Assembly (NCBI GenBank): GCA_005882335.1
Contig: VBAP01000067.1
Location: forward strand, 1 to 38,492
Direction: 5' to 3'
DNA length: 38,492 nucleotides
From: Candidatus Segetimicrobium genomatis
GTDB lineage: Bacteria; Sysuimicrobiota; Sysuimicrobiia; Sysuimicrobiales; Kaftiobacteriaceae
Shown here: positions 14,582-21,579 of the stretch, piece after piece
Numbering within the stretch: the first letter of the stretch is position 1
Layout of the letters: each line of letters begins with the position of its first letter
Made by a program: the position numbers and the translations under genes
The notes under the pieces: generated by a model
Told to the model about the DNA's origin: nothing
The model's input: only the letters and a program-made list of their open reading frames with translations
Databases searched by the model: none

Positions 14582-17062
14582 ATGCGTGTGCATGAGCTGG
14601 CCAAAGAACTGGGCGTGAGCAGCAAGGGCCTCATGGATCTGCTGGCCAGCATGAAAATTCAGCTAAAGAGCCACAGCAGCACGCTGGATGAGGCGACGGT
14701 GGAACGCGTACGGCGCCACGTGAAGGGGAAAGCGGAGCCGAAGTCCGCGGAACCGGCCCGCGTGGCCACCACACCCAGTGGGGAACGCATCCTCGGTATG
14801 CGTAAGATTATCCCGCCGCCGCCCCCACCCGAGCCCATCGTCGCGGAGACTGCGGCGGGGGACATCACTCTCAGCGAGACAACCCAGGCGAAGCCGGCCG
14901 TTCCCGAGCCGGCAGTGAAAGTGAAGCCCGCAGCACCAGAGATCAGGGTCGTCCCCCGTCCGGCTGCTCCGCTCATTGAGCACGAGCCGGGTCGGCCGAC
15001 CGCAAGACCGGCCCAGCCCGTGGCGCCGCCGAATGTCACGTCCAGGGAATCAAGGCCTGGGGTGCGCCCGGCTGCTGCCGTACCAGGGACTGTCGCACCC
15101 GCGAGACCCCCAATGAGACCAGCACCCCCGCGCCGGGAAGGCCCGCCTCGCCCCCTCCCGCCGCGTGCGCCGGTGGAGCCGTTGGCGCCGGCCGCAGGGG
15201 CCCCGGCGCCCGCGCCATCGCCGATGGTGATGCCGCCCAAGGAGCGGCCTCCCAAGATCAAGGAACGCCTTCCTCCCCCGCCTCCACCCGAACCCGTCGC
15301 CCCGCCGCCGGTTGTCCCTGCGGAGATCGACATCGCCGGACCACTGACGGTTGGAGAACTCGCCGCAAAGCTGGGGCTCAGCGGCGGCGATGTCGTGAAA
15401 CGCCTTCTGGAGCAGGGGGTGCTGGCAGGGATCAACCAGCAGATCACCGTCGATGTGGCGGCGAAAATCGCGGAATCGTTTGGCTCGAAGGTCCGCAAAC
15501 CTGAGTCCGCGGCGCCGGCACCTGCCGCCGCCGCGCCCAAGCGGCTAGAACTCGCTAAGGATGAAGCCGCCGTGCCTCGCCCGCCGGTCGTGACGATCAT
15601 GGGACACGTCGACCACGGCAAGACGTCCCTGCTGGATGCGATCCGGCAGACCGATGTCGCCGCGCGCGAGTTCGGCGGAATCACACAGCATATCGGCGCC
15701 TCTACGATGGACGTCGGCGGCAAGCGCATCGTCTTCATCGACACGCCTGGACACGAAGCGTTCACCACGCTCCGGGCGCGAGGAGCCCAGGTCACCGACA
15801 TTGCCGTGCTGGTCGTGGCCGCCGATGACGGCGTGATGCCGCAGACGGTTGAGGCGATCAATCACGCCAAAGCTGCCGGCGTTCCGATCATCGCAGCGAT
15901 CAACAAGGTGGACCTCCCCCAGGCCAACCCCGACCGCGTGAAGCAGCAGTTGTCCGATCTCGGCTTGGTGCCTGAAGACTGGGGTGGAGACACGGTTACC
16001 GTGCCGGTGTCCGCACGCACCCGGCAGGGGATCAAGGAGTTGCTGGAGCTGATCCTGCTGGTCAGTGACCTGCAAGAGTTGCGCGCCAACCCCGCCCGGC
16101 CAGCCCGCGGGACGATTTTGGAAGCAAAGCTAGATCGCGGCCGCGGCCCGGTGGCCACGGTCCTGGTCCAAGAAGGCACCCTGCGGGTCGGCGATGCCGT
16201 CGTGGCCGGCTGGACCTATGGTCGCGTCCGGGCCATGACCAGCGATCGGGGCGAGCGGCTCTCCGAAGCGGCCCCGGCGACGCCGGTCGAAGTGGTGGGA
16301 CTGAATGACGTACCCACCGCAGGGGACCTGTTGGAGGTCGTGCGCGACGACAAATTGGCCAAGGCCGTCGCTGAAGAACGCCGGGAGCGCCAGCGTGCCG
16401 CCGAAGCGGCCGCGTTGCATCCGGGTGGAGAAGAAGCTCCCGCTGCCGAGGGTCCAAGAGAACTGCGGGTCATCCTCAAGGCAGATGCGCACGGTTCGGT
16501 GGAAGCCCTCACCTCGGCGCTGGAGCGACTGGCCACCTCCGAGGTAGGCGTGAGGGTGCTGCATGCGGCGGTGGGCAACGTGACGGAGTCCGACGTGATG
16601 TTGGCGGCGGCCAGCCGGGCCGTGATCATCGCGTTCAACATCCGGCCGGAGCCGCAGGTGCGCAAGCTGGTCGAGCAGGAACGCGTCGACATCCTCTCCT
16701 ACCGCATCATCTACGAGGCCATCGACGACGTCACCAAGCGCGTCCGCGGGCTGACGGCTCCCAAGCACCGCGAGGTGTCCCTGGGCCAGGCCGAAGTCCG
16801 GAAGACGTTTACCATCTCCAAAGTCGGCACGGTGGCCGGCTGCATGGTGACGGCCGGAGTCATCACGCGAGCCGCGACCATCCGCGTCATCCGCGACGGC
16901 GTGGTCGTACACGAGGGGAAGATCGCCTCGCTGCGTCGGTTCAAGGACGATGCCCGCGAGGTCACCGCAGGGTTCGAGTGCGGGATCGCTCTGGAACGAT
17001 TCGCCGATATCAAGGTCGGCGACATCTTGGAAGCGTTCGAGATGCGGGAGGAACCGGCGTAG
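14582..17062 (+). CDS. infB: Translation initiation factor IF-2
   Basis: IF-2 is the GTPase that delivers fMet-tRNA to the 30S subunit and promotes subunit joining. The 826-residue protein has an N-terminal IF2_N module ([20 protein letters not shown]), a long Pro-rich linker (about residues 60-240, with several runs of prolines), a second IF2_N module ([21 protein letters not shown]), then the G domain from about residue 335. G motifs are GHVDHGKT, the GITQHIGA switch, DTPGHEAF and NKVDLP. The C-terminal domains, including the fMet-binding barrel, are complete. GAGGAG lies 13-8 nt before the start. It is the fourth gene of the operon and is followed by an inverted-repeat element. Confidence 0.97.
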   Translation: MRVHELAKELGVSSKGLMDLLASMKIQLKSHSSTLDEATVERVRRHVKGKAEPKSAEPARVATTPSGERILGMRKIIPPPPPPEPIVAETAAGDITLSETTQAKPAVPEPAVKVKPAAPEIRVVPRPAAPLIEHEPGRPTARPAQPVAPPNVTSRESRPGVRPAAAVPGTVAPARPPMRPAPPRREGPPRPLPPRAPVEPLAPAAGAPAPAPSPMVMPPKERPPKIKERLPPPPPPEPVAPPPVVPAEIDIAGPLTVGELAAKLGLSGGDVVKRLLEQGVLAGINQQITVDVAAKIAESFGSKVRKPESAAPAPAAAAPKRLELAKDEAAVPRPPVVTIMGHVDHGKTSLLDAIRQTDVAAREFGGITQHIGASTMDVGGKRIVFIDTPGHEAFTTLRARGAQVTDIAVLVVAADDGVMPQTVEAINHAKAAGVPIIAAINKVDLPQANPDRVKQQLSDLGLVPEDWGGDTVTVPVSARTRQGIKELLELILLVSDLQELRANPARPARGTILEAKLDRGRGPVATVLVQEGTLRVGDAVVAGWTYGRVRAMTSDRGERLSEAAPATPVEVVGLNDVPTAGDLLEVVRDDKLAKAVAEERRERQRAAEAAALHPGGEEAPAAEGPRELRVILKADAHGSVEALTSALERLATSEVGVRVLHAAVGNVTESDVMLAAASRAVIIAFNIRPEPQVRKLVEQERVDILSYRIIYEAIDDVTKRVRGLTAPKHREVSLGQAEVRKTFTISKVGTVAGCMVTAGVITRAATIRVIRDGVVVHEGKIASLRRFKDDAREVTAGFECGIALERFADIKVGDILEAFEMREEPA

Positions 17063-17066
17063 GAGA

Positions 17067-17163
17067 GCAGTCGCGCTGTCAGGCAGTCGGGCGGTCGGGG
17101 CCGCGGGATTACGCCGGGCGTGGGCGCTTCGACCGCTCGACCGCTTGACTGCGCGACCGCGGG
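17067..17163. repeat. Quasi-palindromic word-repeat element 8 (GGCGGTCGGG words)
   Basis: The left arm (17067-17104) is CAGTCGCGCTGTC, AGGCAGTCGGG, CGGTCGGGGCCGCG. The right arm (17129-17163) is TCGACCGCTCGACCGCTTG plus ACTGCGCGACCGCGG. The spacer is about 24 nt. It lies between infB and the DUF503 gene. The same vocabulary follows at 17455-17537. Confidence 0.8.
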
Positions 17164-17169
17164 GGTCTT

Positions 17170-17451
17170 TTGATCATCGGCGTCCTGCAGGTGGAACTCA
17201 GCCTCCCGGGCAGCCACAGCCTGAAGGACAAACGGCGCCTGGTCAAGAGCCTGCTGGACCGGCTACACAATCAATTTAACGTCGCGGCGGCAGAAATCGA
17301 CGCGCAGGACAACCACCGGCACGCGCACCTGGCGGTGACCTGCGTCAGCAGCGAATCCCGGCACGCCAACCAGATCCTCTCGCATATCATGTCGGCGGTC
17401 GAGCGGGAAACAGACATGGTTGTCGTGCGGTATGAAATGGAACTACGGTAG
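17170..17451 (+). CDS. ylxP: DUF503 family protein (YlxP-like)
   Basis: DUF503 proteins are small proteins encoded between infB and rbfA in Bacillota; their role is not established, though the position suggests ribosome biogenesis. The 93-residue protein has the family core: GVLQVELSLPGSHSLKDKRR, then KSLLDRLHNQFNVAAAEIDAQ, and a C-terminal VVRYEMEL strand. The TTG at 17170 is the only start that leaves the full first strand; the ribosome binding site is at best GGGGGT. It is flanked on both sides by inverted-repeat elements of the same vocabulary. Confidence 0.88.
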   Translation: MIIGVLQVELSLPGSHSLKDKRRLVKSLLDRLHNQFNVAAAEIDAQDNHRHAHLAVTCVSSESRHANQILSHIMSAVERETDMVVVRYEMELR

Positions 17452-17454
17452 TGA

Positions 17455-17537
17455 CGCTGTCTGGCGGTCGGGCTGTCGCGGGCACATGACGGGACAACGC
17501 CCCGCGACCGCGCGACTGCTCGACACCGCGACCGCCG
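17455..17537. repeat. Quasi-palindromic word-repeat element 9 (GGCGGTCGGG words)
   Basis: The left arm (17455-17482) is CGCTGTCTGGCGGTCGGG plus CTGTCGCGGG. The right arm (17501-17537) is CCCGCGACCGCGCGACTG, CTCGACACCGCGACCGCC. The spacer is about 18 nt. It starts right after the DUF503 stop and ends just before the rbfA ribosome binding site (GGAGG at 17537-17541). Confidence 0.8.
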
Positions 17538-17547
17538 GAGGTGTCGA

Positions 17548-17943
17548 ATGCCCCACCGACCTGAACGAGTCAGAGAGTTCATTAAAGAGCAGGTCAGCGA
17601 GATCATTCAGCATAAGCTCAAAGACCCGCGCATTGGGTTCGCCTCGGTGACCGATGTCGAGGTGAGCCTGGACCTGCGCTATGCGAAGGTCTTCATCAGC
17701 GTGCTGGGAGATGCGCAGGCCAAAACCGATACCATGGCCGGGCTGCAGAGCGCCCAGGGCTACGTGCGCAGCGAGCTGAGCCGGCGCCTGCAGATGCGCT
17801 TCACGCCAGAAATTAGCTTTCGACTGGACGAGTCGATCGAGCGTGGCACGCGCATCGTGACGTTGATTCGCAAAGTCACGAAAGGCTCGGGCGATGACCG
17901 ACCTCCCTTACCAGATCGCGGCAGTCCTCCGAAAAAGCCGTAA
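17548..17943 (+). CDS. rbfA: Ribosome-binding factor A
   Basis: RbfA binds the 30S subunit during 16S rRNA 5' end maturation. The 131-residue protein shows the family N-terminus (PHRPERVREFIKEQVSEII), the KDPRIGFASVTDVEVSLDL strand, and LRYAKVFISVLGD. The KH-like fold ends near LDESIERGTRI. GGAGG lies about 6 nt before the ATG. The last 50 nt overlap nrnA in another frame, so the final residues (GSGDDRPPLPDRGSPPKKP) are a non-conserved tail. The overlap indicates translational coupling. Confidence 0.94.
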   Translation: MPHRPERVREFIKEQVSEIIQHKLKDPRIGFASVTDVEVSLDLRYAKVFISVLGDAQAKTDTMAGLQSAQGYVRSELSRRLQMRFTPEISFRLDESIERGTRIVTLIRKVTKGSGDDRPPLPDRGSPPKKP

Positions 17944-18883
17944 CGTTCTCATCGCCTGTCACGTCGCGCCAGACGGCGACTGCCTGGGTTCGGCGCTAGG
18001 CCTACGACTGGCACTGGCCCGAATCGGCGTCGACGCCCAGGTGGGCAGCGCTGACGGCGTGCCCGACGCCTTTCTCAGACTTCCTGGGGCCGCCGATGTC
18101 ATGTCTGCGCCTCCCGCCACGCGCGCAGAGGTGGCCGTGGCGGTGGAGTGCAGCATGCCGGACCGCGCCGGGAGCTTTGCGCAGGCACTGGCGGATGCGA
18201 AGACACTGATCAACATCGACCATCACCTCAGCAACGCCGGCTACGGGCACCTCGTATACTGGGATACGGCGGCGGCGACGGGCGAGCAAATGGCCGACGT
18301 CATTGCGGCGTTGCGTGTGCCCATCGACCGCGAGATCGCGGAGTGCCTGCTCACCGCCGTGGTCACGGACACCGGCAGTTTTCGGCATCGTAACACCACG
18401 GCGCGCAGCCTTCGCCTCGCGGCCGACCTCGTTGACGCCGGGGCGTCGGTGCACGCCATCGTCGAACGGGTCTACGAAACCCGAAGTGCTGGCGGCCTGC
18501 GCCTCCTCGGCATGGCGCTGGCAAGTCTCACGCTCGGAGCCGACGGGCGGATCGTGTGGACCACGGTCCCCCCCGAGATGCTGATCTCCGCCGGGGCCCA
18601 ACCGGAAGAGGTGACGGGTATCGTGGGGATGCTGCGCCAGATTCGCGGCGTGCAGGTCGCCCTCCTGTTCGAAGTCACCCCGCAGGGTGTGCGAGTGGGC
18701 ATCCGCTCCCGCGACGGTGCCAGGTCTCATGTCATCGCCGAAGCCTTTGGGGGTGGCGGCCATCAGGAGGCGGCAGGGTTCACCGCGACGGGGCCGCTCG
18801 ACAAGGTGATCGCCGCCACGCTCGCTGAAGCCGAGAAAGAGCTGCGGCAGGCCGGGAGGACATCGGCGCCGTTCCGGCCATAG
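17894..18883 (+). CDS. nrnA: DHH/DHHA1 phosphoesterase, NrnA-type (oligoribonuclease / pAp phosphatase)
   Basis: NrnA degrades nano-RNAs and dephosphorylates pAp in organisms without Orn. The 329-residue protein has motif I HVAPDGDCLGSALGL, motif III INIDHHLSNAGYG (the DHH motif), motif IV VVTDTGSFRHRNT, and a C-terminal DHHA1 domain ending in GGGGHQEAAGF. At motif II the usual metal-binding Asp appears to be Glu (VAVECSMPDRAG), a conservative change that may still bind metal. The gene overlaps rbfA by 50 nt and sits between rbfA and truB, its usual place in Bacillota-like operons. Confidence 0.93.
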   Translation: MTDLPYQIAAVLRKSRNVLIACHVAPDGDCLGSALGLRLALARIGVDAQVGSADGVPDAFLRLPGAADVMSAPPATRAEVAVAVECSMPDRAGSFAQALADAKTLINIDHHLSNAGYGHLVYWDTAAATGEQMADVIAALRVPIDREIAECLLTAVVTDTGSFRHRNTTARSLRLAADLVDAGASVHAIVERVYETRSAGGLRLLGMALASLTLGADGRIVWTTVPPEMLISAGAQPEEVTGIVGMLRQIRGVQVALLFEVTPQGVRVGIRSRDGARSHVIAEAFGGGGHQEAAGFTATGPLDKVIAATLAEAEKELRQAGRTSAPFRP

Positions 18884-18909
18884 CCGATGCCATTCGCAGC
18901 AGGCCCGGC

Positions 18910-19836
18910 ATGAACACAGCCGCCCGTCTGACATCATTAGATGGGATCCTTAACGTGTGCAAGCCGGTGGGGATGACATCGCACGATGTCGTCGACGCCG
19001 TGCGCCGGCTGGCCGGCACCCGCCGCGTGGGTCACACCGGCACGCTCGACCCGGGTGCCAGCGGGGTTCTGGTCCTGGCCCTGGAGCACGCCACGCGCAT
19101 CGCAGAGTTCCTGGCGGACGTTGACAAGGAATACCGCGTGGAGATCACCTTTGGACGATCCACCGATAGCGGCGACGCCTATGGCCGGACGGTTCGTGAA
19201 GCGTCACCCGTGGGACCGACCGCCGAGCACGTGGCCGGCGTGTTGCCACGATTTGTCGGAGAGATCCAGCAAATCCCGCCTATGGCGTCTGCCGTGCACG
19301 TCGGCGGGCGGCGGTTGTACGAACTATCACGTCAGGGTGCAGTCGTCGAGGTGCCGCCCCGTCGCGTCCACATCTACGCCTTGGATCTGAAAGAGTTCTT
19401 CCCCGCATCCCCGCCGCGGGCGATGCTGCACGTGGCATGCTCCAAGGGTACTTATATCCGGCGGCTGTGTTCCGACCTGGGGGACGCGCTCGACTGCGGC
19501 GCCTACGCCTCGTTCATGGTCCGGACTCGCGTCGGGCGGTACGAGATCGCGTCGTCGGCCACCCTGGAGGAGCTGCAGGCCCTGGCCGAGCAGGAGCGGT
19601 TTCGTGAAGCGCTGCTCCCGATGGATGACGCCCTTTCCGAGTTTCCGGCGGTCGATCTGCTCCCTCCGCAGCGCCAGGCCGCCGTGCACGGGCAGCCCAT
19701 CCCGCTGTTCCGGGTCGCCCACTGGCAGCGGCTGCTCGGCGCGAAGGTAGTAAGGCTGCGCGACGCCGGGCGGCTGCTGGCGCTGGCCAGGGTAGAGGAA
19801 GGGCTGTTGAAACCTTTCAAGGTGTTACGAGACTAA
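18910..19836 (+). CDS. truB: tRNA pseudouridine-55 synthase TruB
   Basis: TruB makes the pseudouridine of the T-loop of tRNAs. The 308-residue protein begins with the family motif GILNVCKPVGMTSHDVV. The catalytic aspartate is in GHTGTLDPGASGVL. DKEYRVEITFGRSTDSGD and GTYIRRLCSDLG are also typical. A C-terminal PUA-like region follows. It is 26 nt downstream of nrnA. The N-terminal MNTAARLTSLD is a short extension before the first conserved strand; a start closer to the motif is not available. An inverted-repeat element separates it from ribF. Confidence 0.95.
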   Translation: MNTAARLTSLDGILNVCKPVGMTSHDVVDAVRRLAGTRRVGHTGTLDPGASGVLVLALEHATRIAEFLADVDKEYRVEITFGRSTDSGDAYGRTVREASPVGPTAEHVAGVLPRFVGEIQQIPPMASAVHVGGRRLYELSRQGAVVEVPPRRVHIYALDLKEFFPASPPRAMLHVACSKGTYIRRLCSDLGDALDCGAYASFMVRTRVGRYEIASSATLEELQALAEQERFREALLPMDDALSEFPAVDLLPPQRQAAVHGQPIPLFRVAHWQRLLGAKVVRLRDAGRLLALARVEEGLLKPFKVLRD

Positions 19837-19856
19837 TCGCGGTAATCCTGAGCATG

Positions 19857-19934
19857 CAGAACGCAGAACACAGAACGCAGAATGCAGAGGACATCTGTTT
19901 CTCGCTGCGTTCTGCCATCTGCGTTCTGCGTTCT
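19857..19934. repeat. Quasi-palindromic word-repeat element 10 (CAGAACGCAGA words)
   Basis: The left arm is GCAGAACGCAGA, then ACA, then CAGAACGCAG. The right arm (19904-19934) is the complement CTGCGTTCTG, then CCA, then TCTGCGTTCTGCGTTC. Both stems and the internal 3x3 mismatch are the same as in the element at 10680-10761, 9 kb away, while the spacers differ. It lies between truB and ribF. Confidence 0.9.
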
Positions 19935-19957
19935 CTCGGTGACAGTATCTGACGTCG

Positions 19958-20980
19958 ATGGAAGTCATCCACGGTTTGGAGAACTTCCCAAGACAGCGTG
20001 TCCCAGTCGTCGTGGCGCTGGGCACCTTCGACGGGCTGCACCTCGGGCATCAGGCGCTGCTCGCGTTGGCCGTGCAACGCGCGCGGGAAGTGCAGGGCCG
20101 GTGCGCAGTGTTCACGTTCGATCCCCATCCACACACCGTGCTCACCGTGTCGCCCGATGGGTTCCTGCTGACCACGCTGGATGAGCGCCTGGAGTTGTTC
20201 GCCATGCTGGGGGCGGATCTGGCCGTGGTGGTCCAGTTCAATGACACCTTTCGATACACCCCGGCTGAAACGTGGGTCAGGGAACTCGTCACCAGGACCG
20301 CGATGGCGGAGGTCGTCTGCGGCGCCAACTATGTCTTTGGCCACGACCGCAGCGGCGACGCCGCGCTGTTGCGGCGGCTGGGGGGCAAATACGGATTCCA
20401 GGTCCGGATCGCCGATCCGGTCGAAGTCGATGGCGCCCCGGTCAGCAGTACGTGGATTCGAGACGCCCTGCGCGCCGGCCGTGTCACGGAGGCCAGCAGG
20501 CTGCTGGGCCGGTGGTATGCGCTCCGGGGCACGGTCGTGCGTGGAGATGGCCGGGGGCGCACGCTGGGTTATCCCACGGCGAATCTGTCCATGCCTCCCC
20601 GCAAACTGATTCCCGCGCTCGGCATCTATGCCGGCTACGCGCGCAGCGCTGCGGGCGAGTACCAGACCGCCGTCAGCATTGGCGTCCGCCCCACGTTCGG
20701 CCAAGGTCCGCTGGTGGTCGAGGCGTACCTGCTGCAGTTCGCCGGAGACCTGTACGGGATGCCGCTTGAACTTCATCTGGCCGCTCGGCTGCATGACGAG
20801 CTGATGTTTTCGTCGGTCGAAGATCTTGTGCATCAGATCGGCGCAGACGTCGCCGCTGTGCCGCGGGCTCTGGCTGAGGCGGAGGAACTGACGGGCCTCG
20901 GGCCTCGAGCCGGGGGGCTTGTGGAGCAGACGACCGTTGGCAAACCCGAAACCCGGAACCCGAAGCCCGAAACCCGGTAG
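19958..20980 (+). CDS. ribF: Bifunctional riboflavin kinase / FAD synthetase
   Basis: RibF makes FMN and FAD from riboflavin. The N-terminal FAD synthetase domain has the nucleotidyltransferase motif ALGTFDGLHLGHQALL and the SSTWIRDALRAG motif. The C-terminal flavokinase has GDGRGRTLGYPTANL and SIGVRPTFG. The enzyme is complete by about residue 310. The last residues, including KPETRNPKPETR, are encoded by the right arm of an inverted-repeat element and are not family sequence. The ATG at 19958 lies 24 nt after another element. The next gene rpsO has its own promoter. Confidence 0.95.
   Translation: MEVIHGLENFPRQRVPVVVALGTFDGLHLGHQALLALAVQRAREVQGRCAVFTFDPHPHTVLTVSPDGFLLTTLDERLELFAMLGADLAVVVQFNDTFRYTPAETWVRELVTRTAMAEVVCGANYVFGHDRSGDAALLRRLGGKYGFQVRIADPVEVDGAPVSSTWIRDALRAGRVTEASRLLGRWYALRGTVVRGDGRGRTLGYPTANLSMPPRKLIPALGIYAGYARSAAGEYQTAVSIGVRPTFGQGPLVVEAYLLQFAGDLYGMPLELHLAARLHDELMFSSVEDLVHQIGADVAAVPRALAEAEELTGLGPRAGGLVEQTTVGKPETRNPKPETR
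20892..20979. repeat. Quasi-palindromic word-repeat element 11 (CGGGTTTCGGG words), inside the ribF 3' end
   Basis: The right arm (20942-20979) is a run of AAACCCG, AAACCCGG, AACCCGAAGCCCG words. The left arm (20892-20918) is a weaker complement, GGGCCTCGGGCCTCGAGCC. The spacer is about 23 nt. The whole element lies inside the ribF frame and ends at its stop codon. Confidence 0.6.
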
Positions 20981-21003
20981 TGGCATGACGGCAGGGTCGC
21001 TCG

Positions 21004-21032
21004 TTGCTGCCCGCGCAGGGGTGTGTTAGGAT
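21004..21032 (+). promoter_or_regulatory. Sigma-70-type promoter for rpsO-pnp
   Basis: A -35-like TTGCTG (21004-21009), a 17 nt spacer and -10-like TAGGAT (21027-21032) lie in the gap after ribF. Transcription would start near 21039, just before the leader hairpin. The position matches the known separate rpsO promoter of other bacteria. Confidence 0.6.
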
Positions 21033-21047
21033 GAATAGTAAGGAGTC

Positions 21048-21098
21048 GATAGCTGGGAGGTCCGTGCCTCCGGCGGCCCCTCGGCTATCCGATTTTTT
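21048..21098 (+). terminator. Terminator-like hairpin in the rpsO leader
   Basis: GATAGCTGGG (21048-21057) pairs with CCTCGGCTATC (about 21080-21089, with two G-U pairs), followed by CGA and six T (21093-21098). It may end ribF transcripts and also attenuate transcripts from the promoter just upstream. The sequence TTTTTTATGG here recurs exactly after the terminator in the rimP leader. An 11-codon mini-ORF begins at 21099 and ends at 21134. Confidence 0.6.
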
Positions 21099-21162
21099 AT
21101 GGCTACTCGGGTCCACAAGAATTTCGGCGTGTGAATTTCCCAGGTGAGATGGGGGCGAAGGC

Positions 21163-21432
21163 GTGGCGTTGGCCAAGGACATGAAACGCGAGATCATGGG
21201 CAAGTTCAAACGGCACGACGGGGACACGGGCTCGCCTGAAGTGCAGATCGCATTGCTCTCCCAGCGAATCAGCCAGCTTACCGAGCACCTTACCGCACAC
21301 AAGAAAGACATGCACTCCCGGCGCGGGCTGCTGAAGATGGTCGGCCAGCGCCGGCAGCTGCTCGCCTACCTCAGCCGGACCGACGTGGAGCGATACCGCC
21401 AGATTGTTGATTCACTTGGACTGCGCCGATAA
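21163..21432 (+). CDS. rpsO: 30S ribosomal protein S15
   Basis: S15 binds the three-way junction of 16S rRNA helices 20-22 and helps form bridge B4. The 89-residue protein is of standard length and contains [35 protein letters not shown], and [13 protein letters not shown]. It ends in [12 protein letters not shown]. The GTG at 21163 fits the family N-terminus; the upstream purine stretch GAGATGGGGGCGAAGG contains the binding site. S15 often represses its own translation by binding its leader; whether the upstream hairpin does this here is unknown. Confidence 0.97.
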   Translation: MALAKDMKREIMGKFKRHDGDTGSPEVQIALLSQRISQLTEHLTAHKKDMHSRRGLLKMVGQRRQLLAYLSRTDVERYRQIVDSLGLRR

Positions 21433-21456
21433 TCAGACTTCCCGAAAGGATCACGG

Positions 21457-21538
21457 GCAGGTGCGCTGCTTTGCGGATGGGGGCGGGTATTCCGTTCCCA
21501 TCTGCGTGTGTTCCGACGCGTCGCTCCGCACCGCCTGC
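21457..21538 (+). ncRNA. Structured leader of pnp (long stem with internal hairpin)
   Basis: An outer stem pairs GCAGGTGCG (21457-21465) with CGCA and GCCTGC (21527-21538), with a small bulge. Inside it GCGGATGGG (21473-21481) pairs with CCCATCTGC (21497-21505), nine base pairs with one G-U. A comparable double hairpin before pnp in enterobacteria is cut by RNase III and is used by PNPase to shut down its own translation. The structure is visible by eye; the function here is inference. Confidence 0.5.
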
Positions 21539-21579
21539 ACGACCTGAGGTCAGCTCGAACACAAACCATGGAGGATAGT

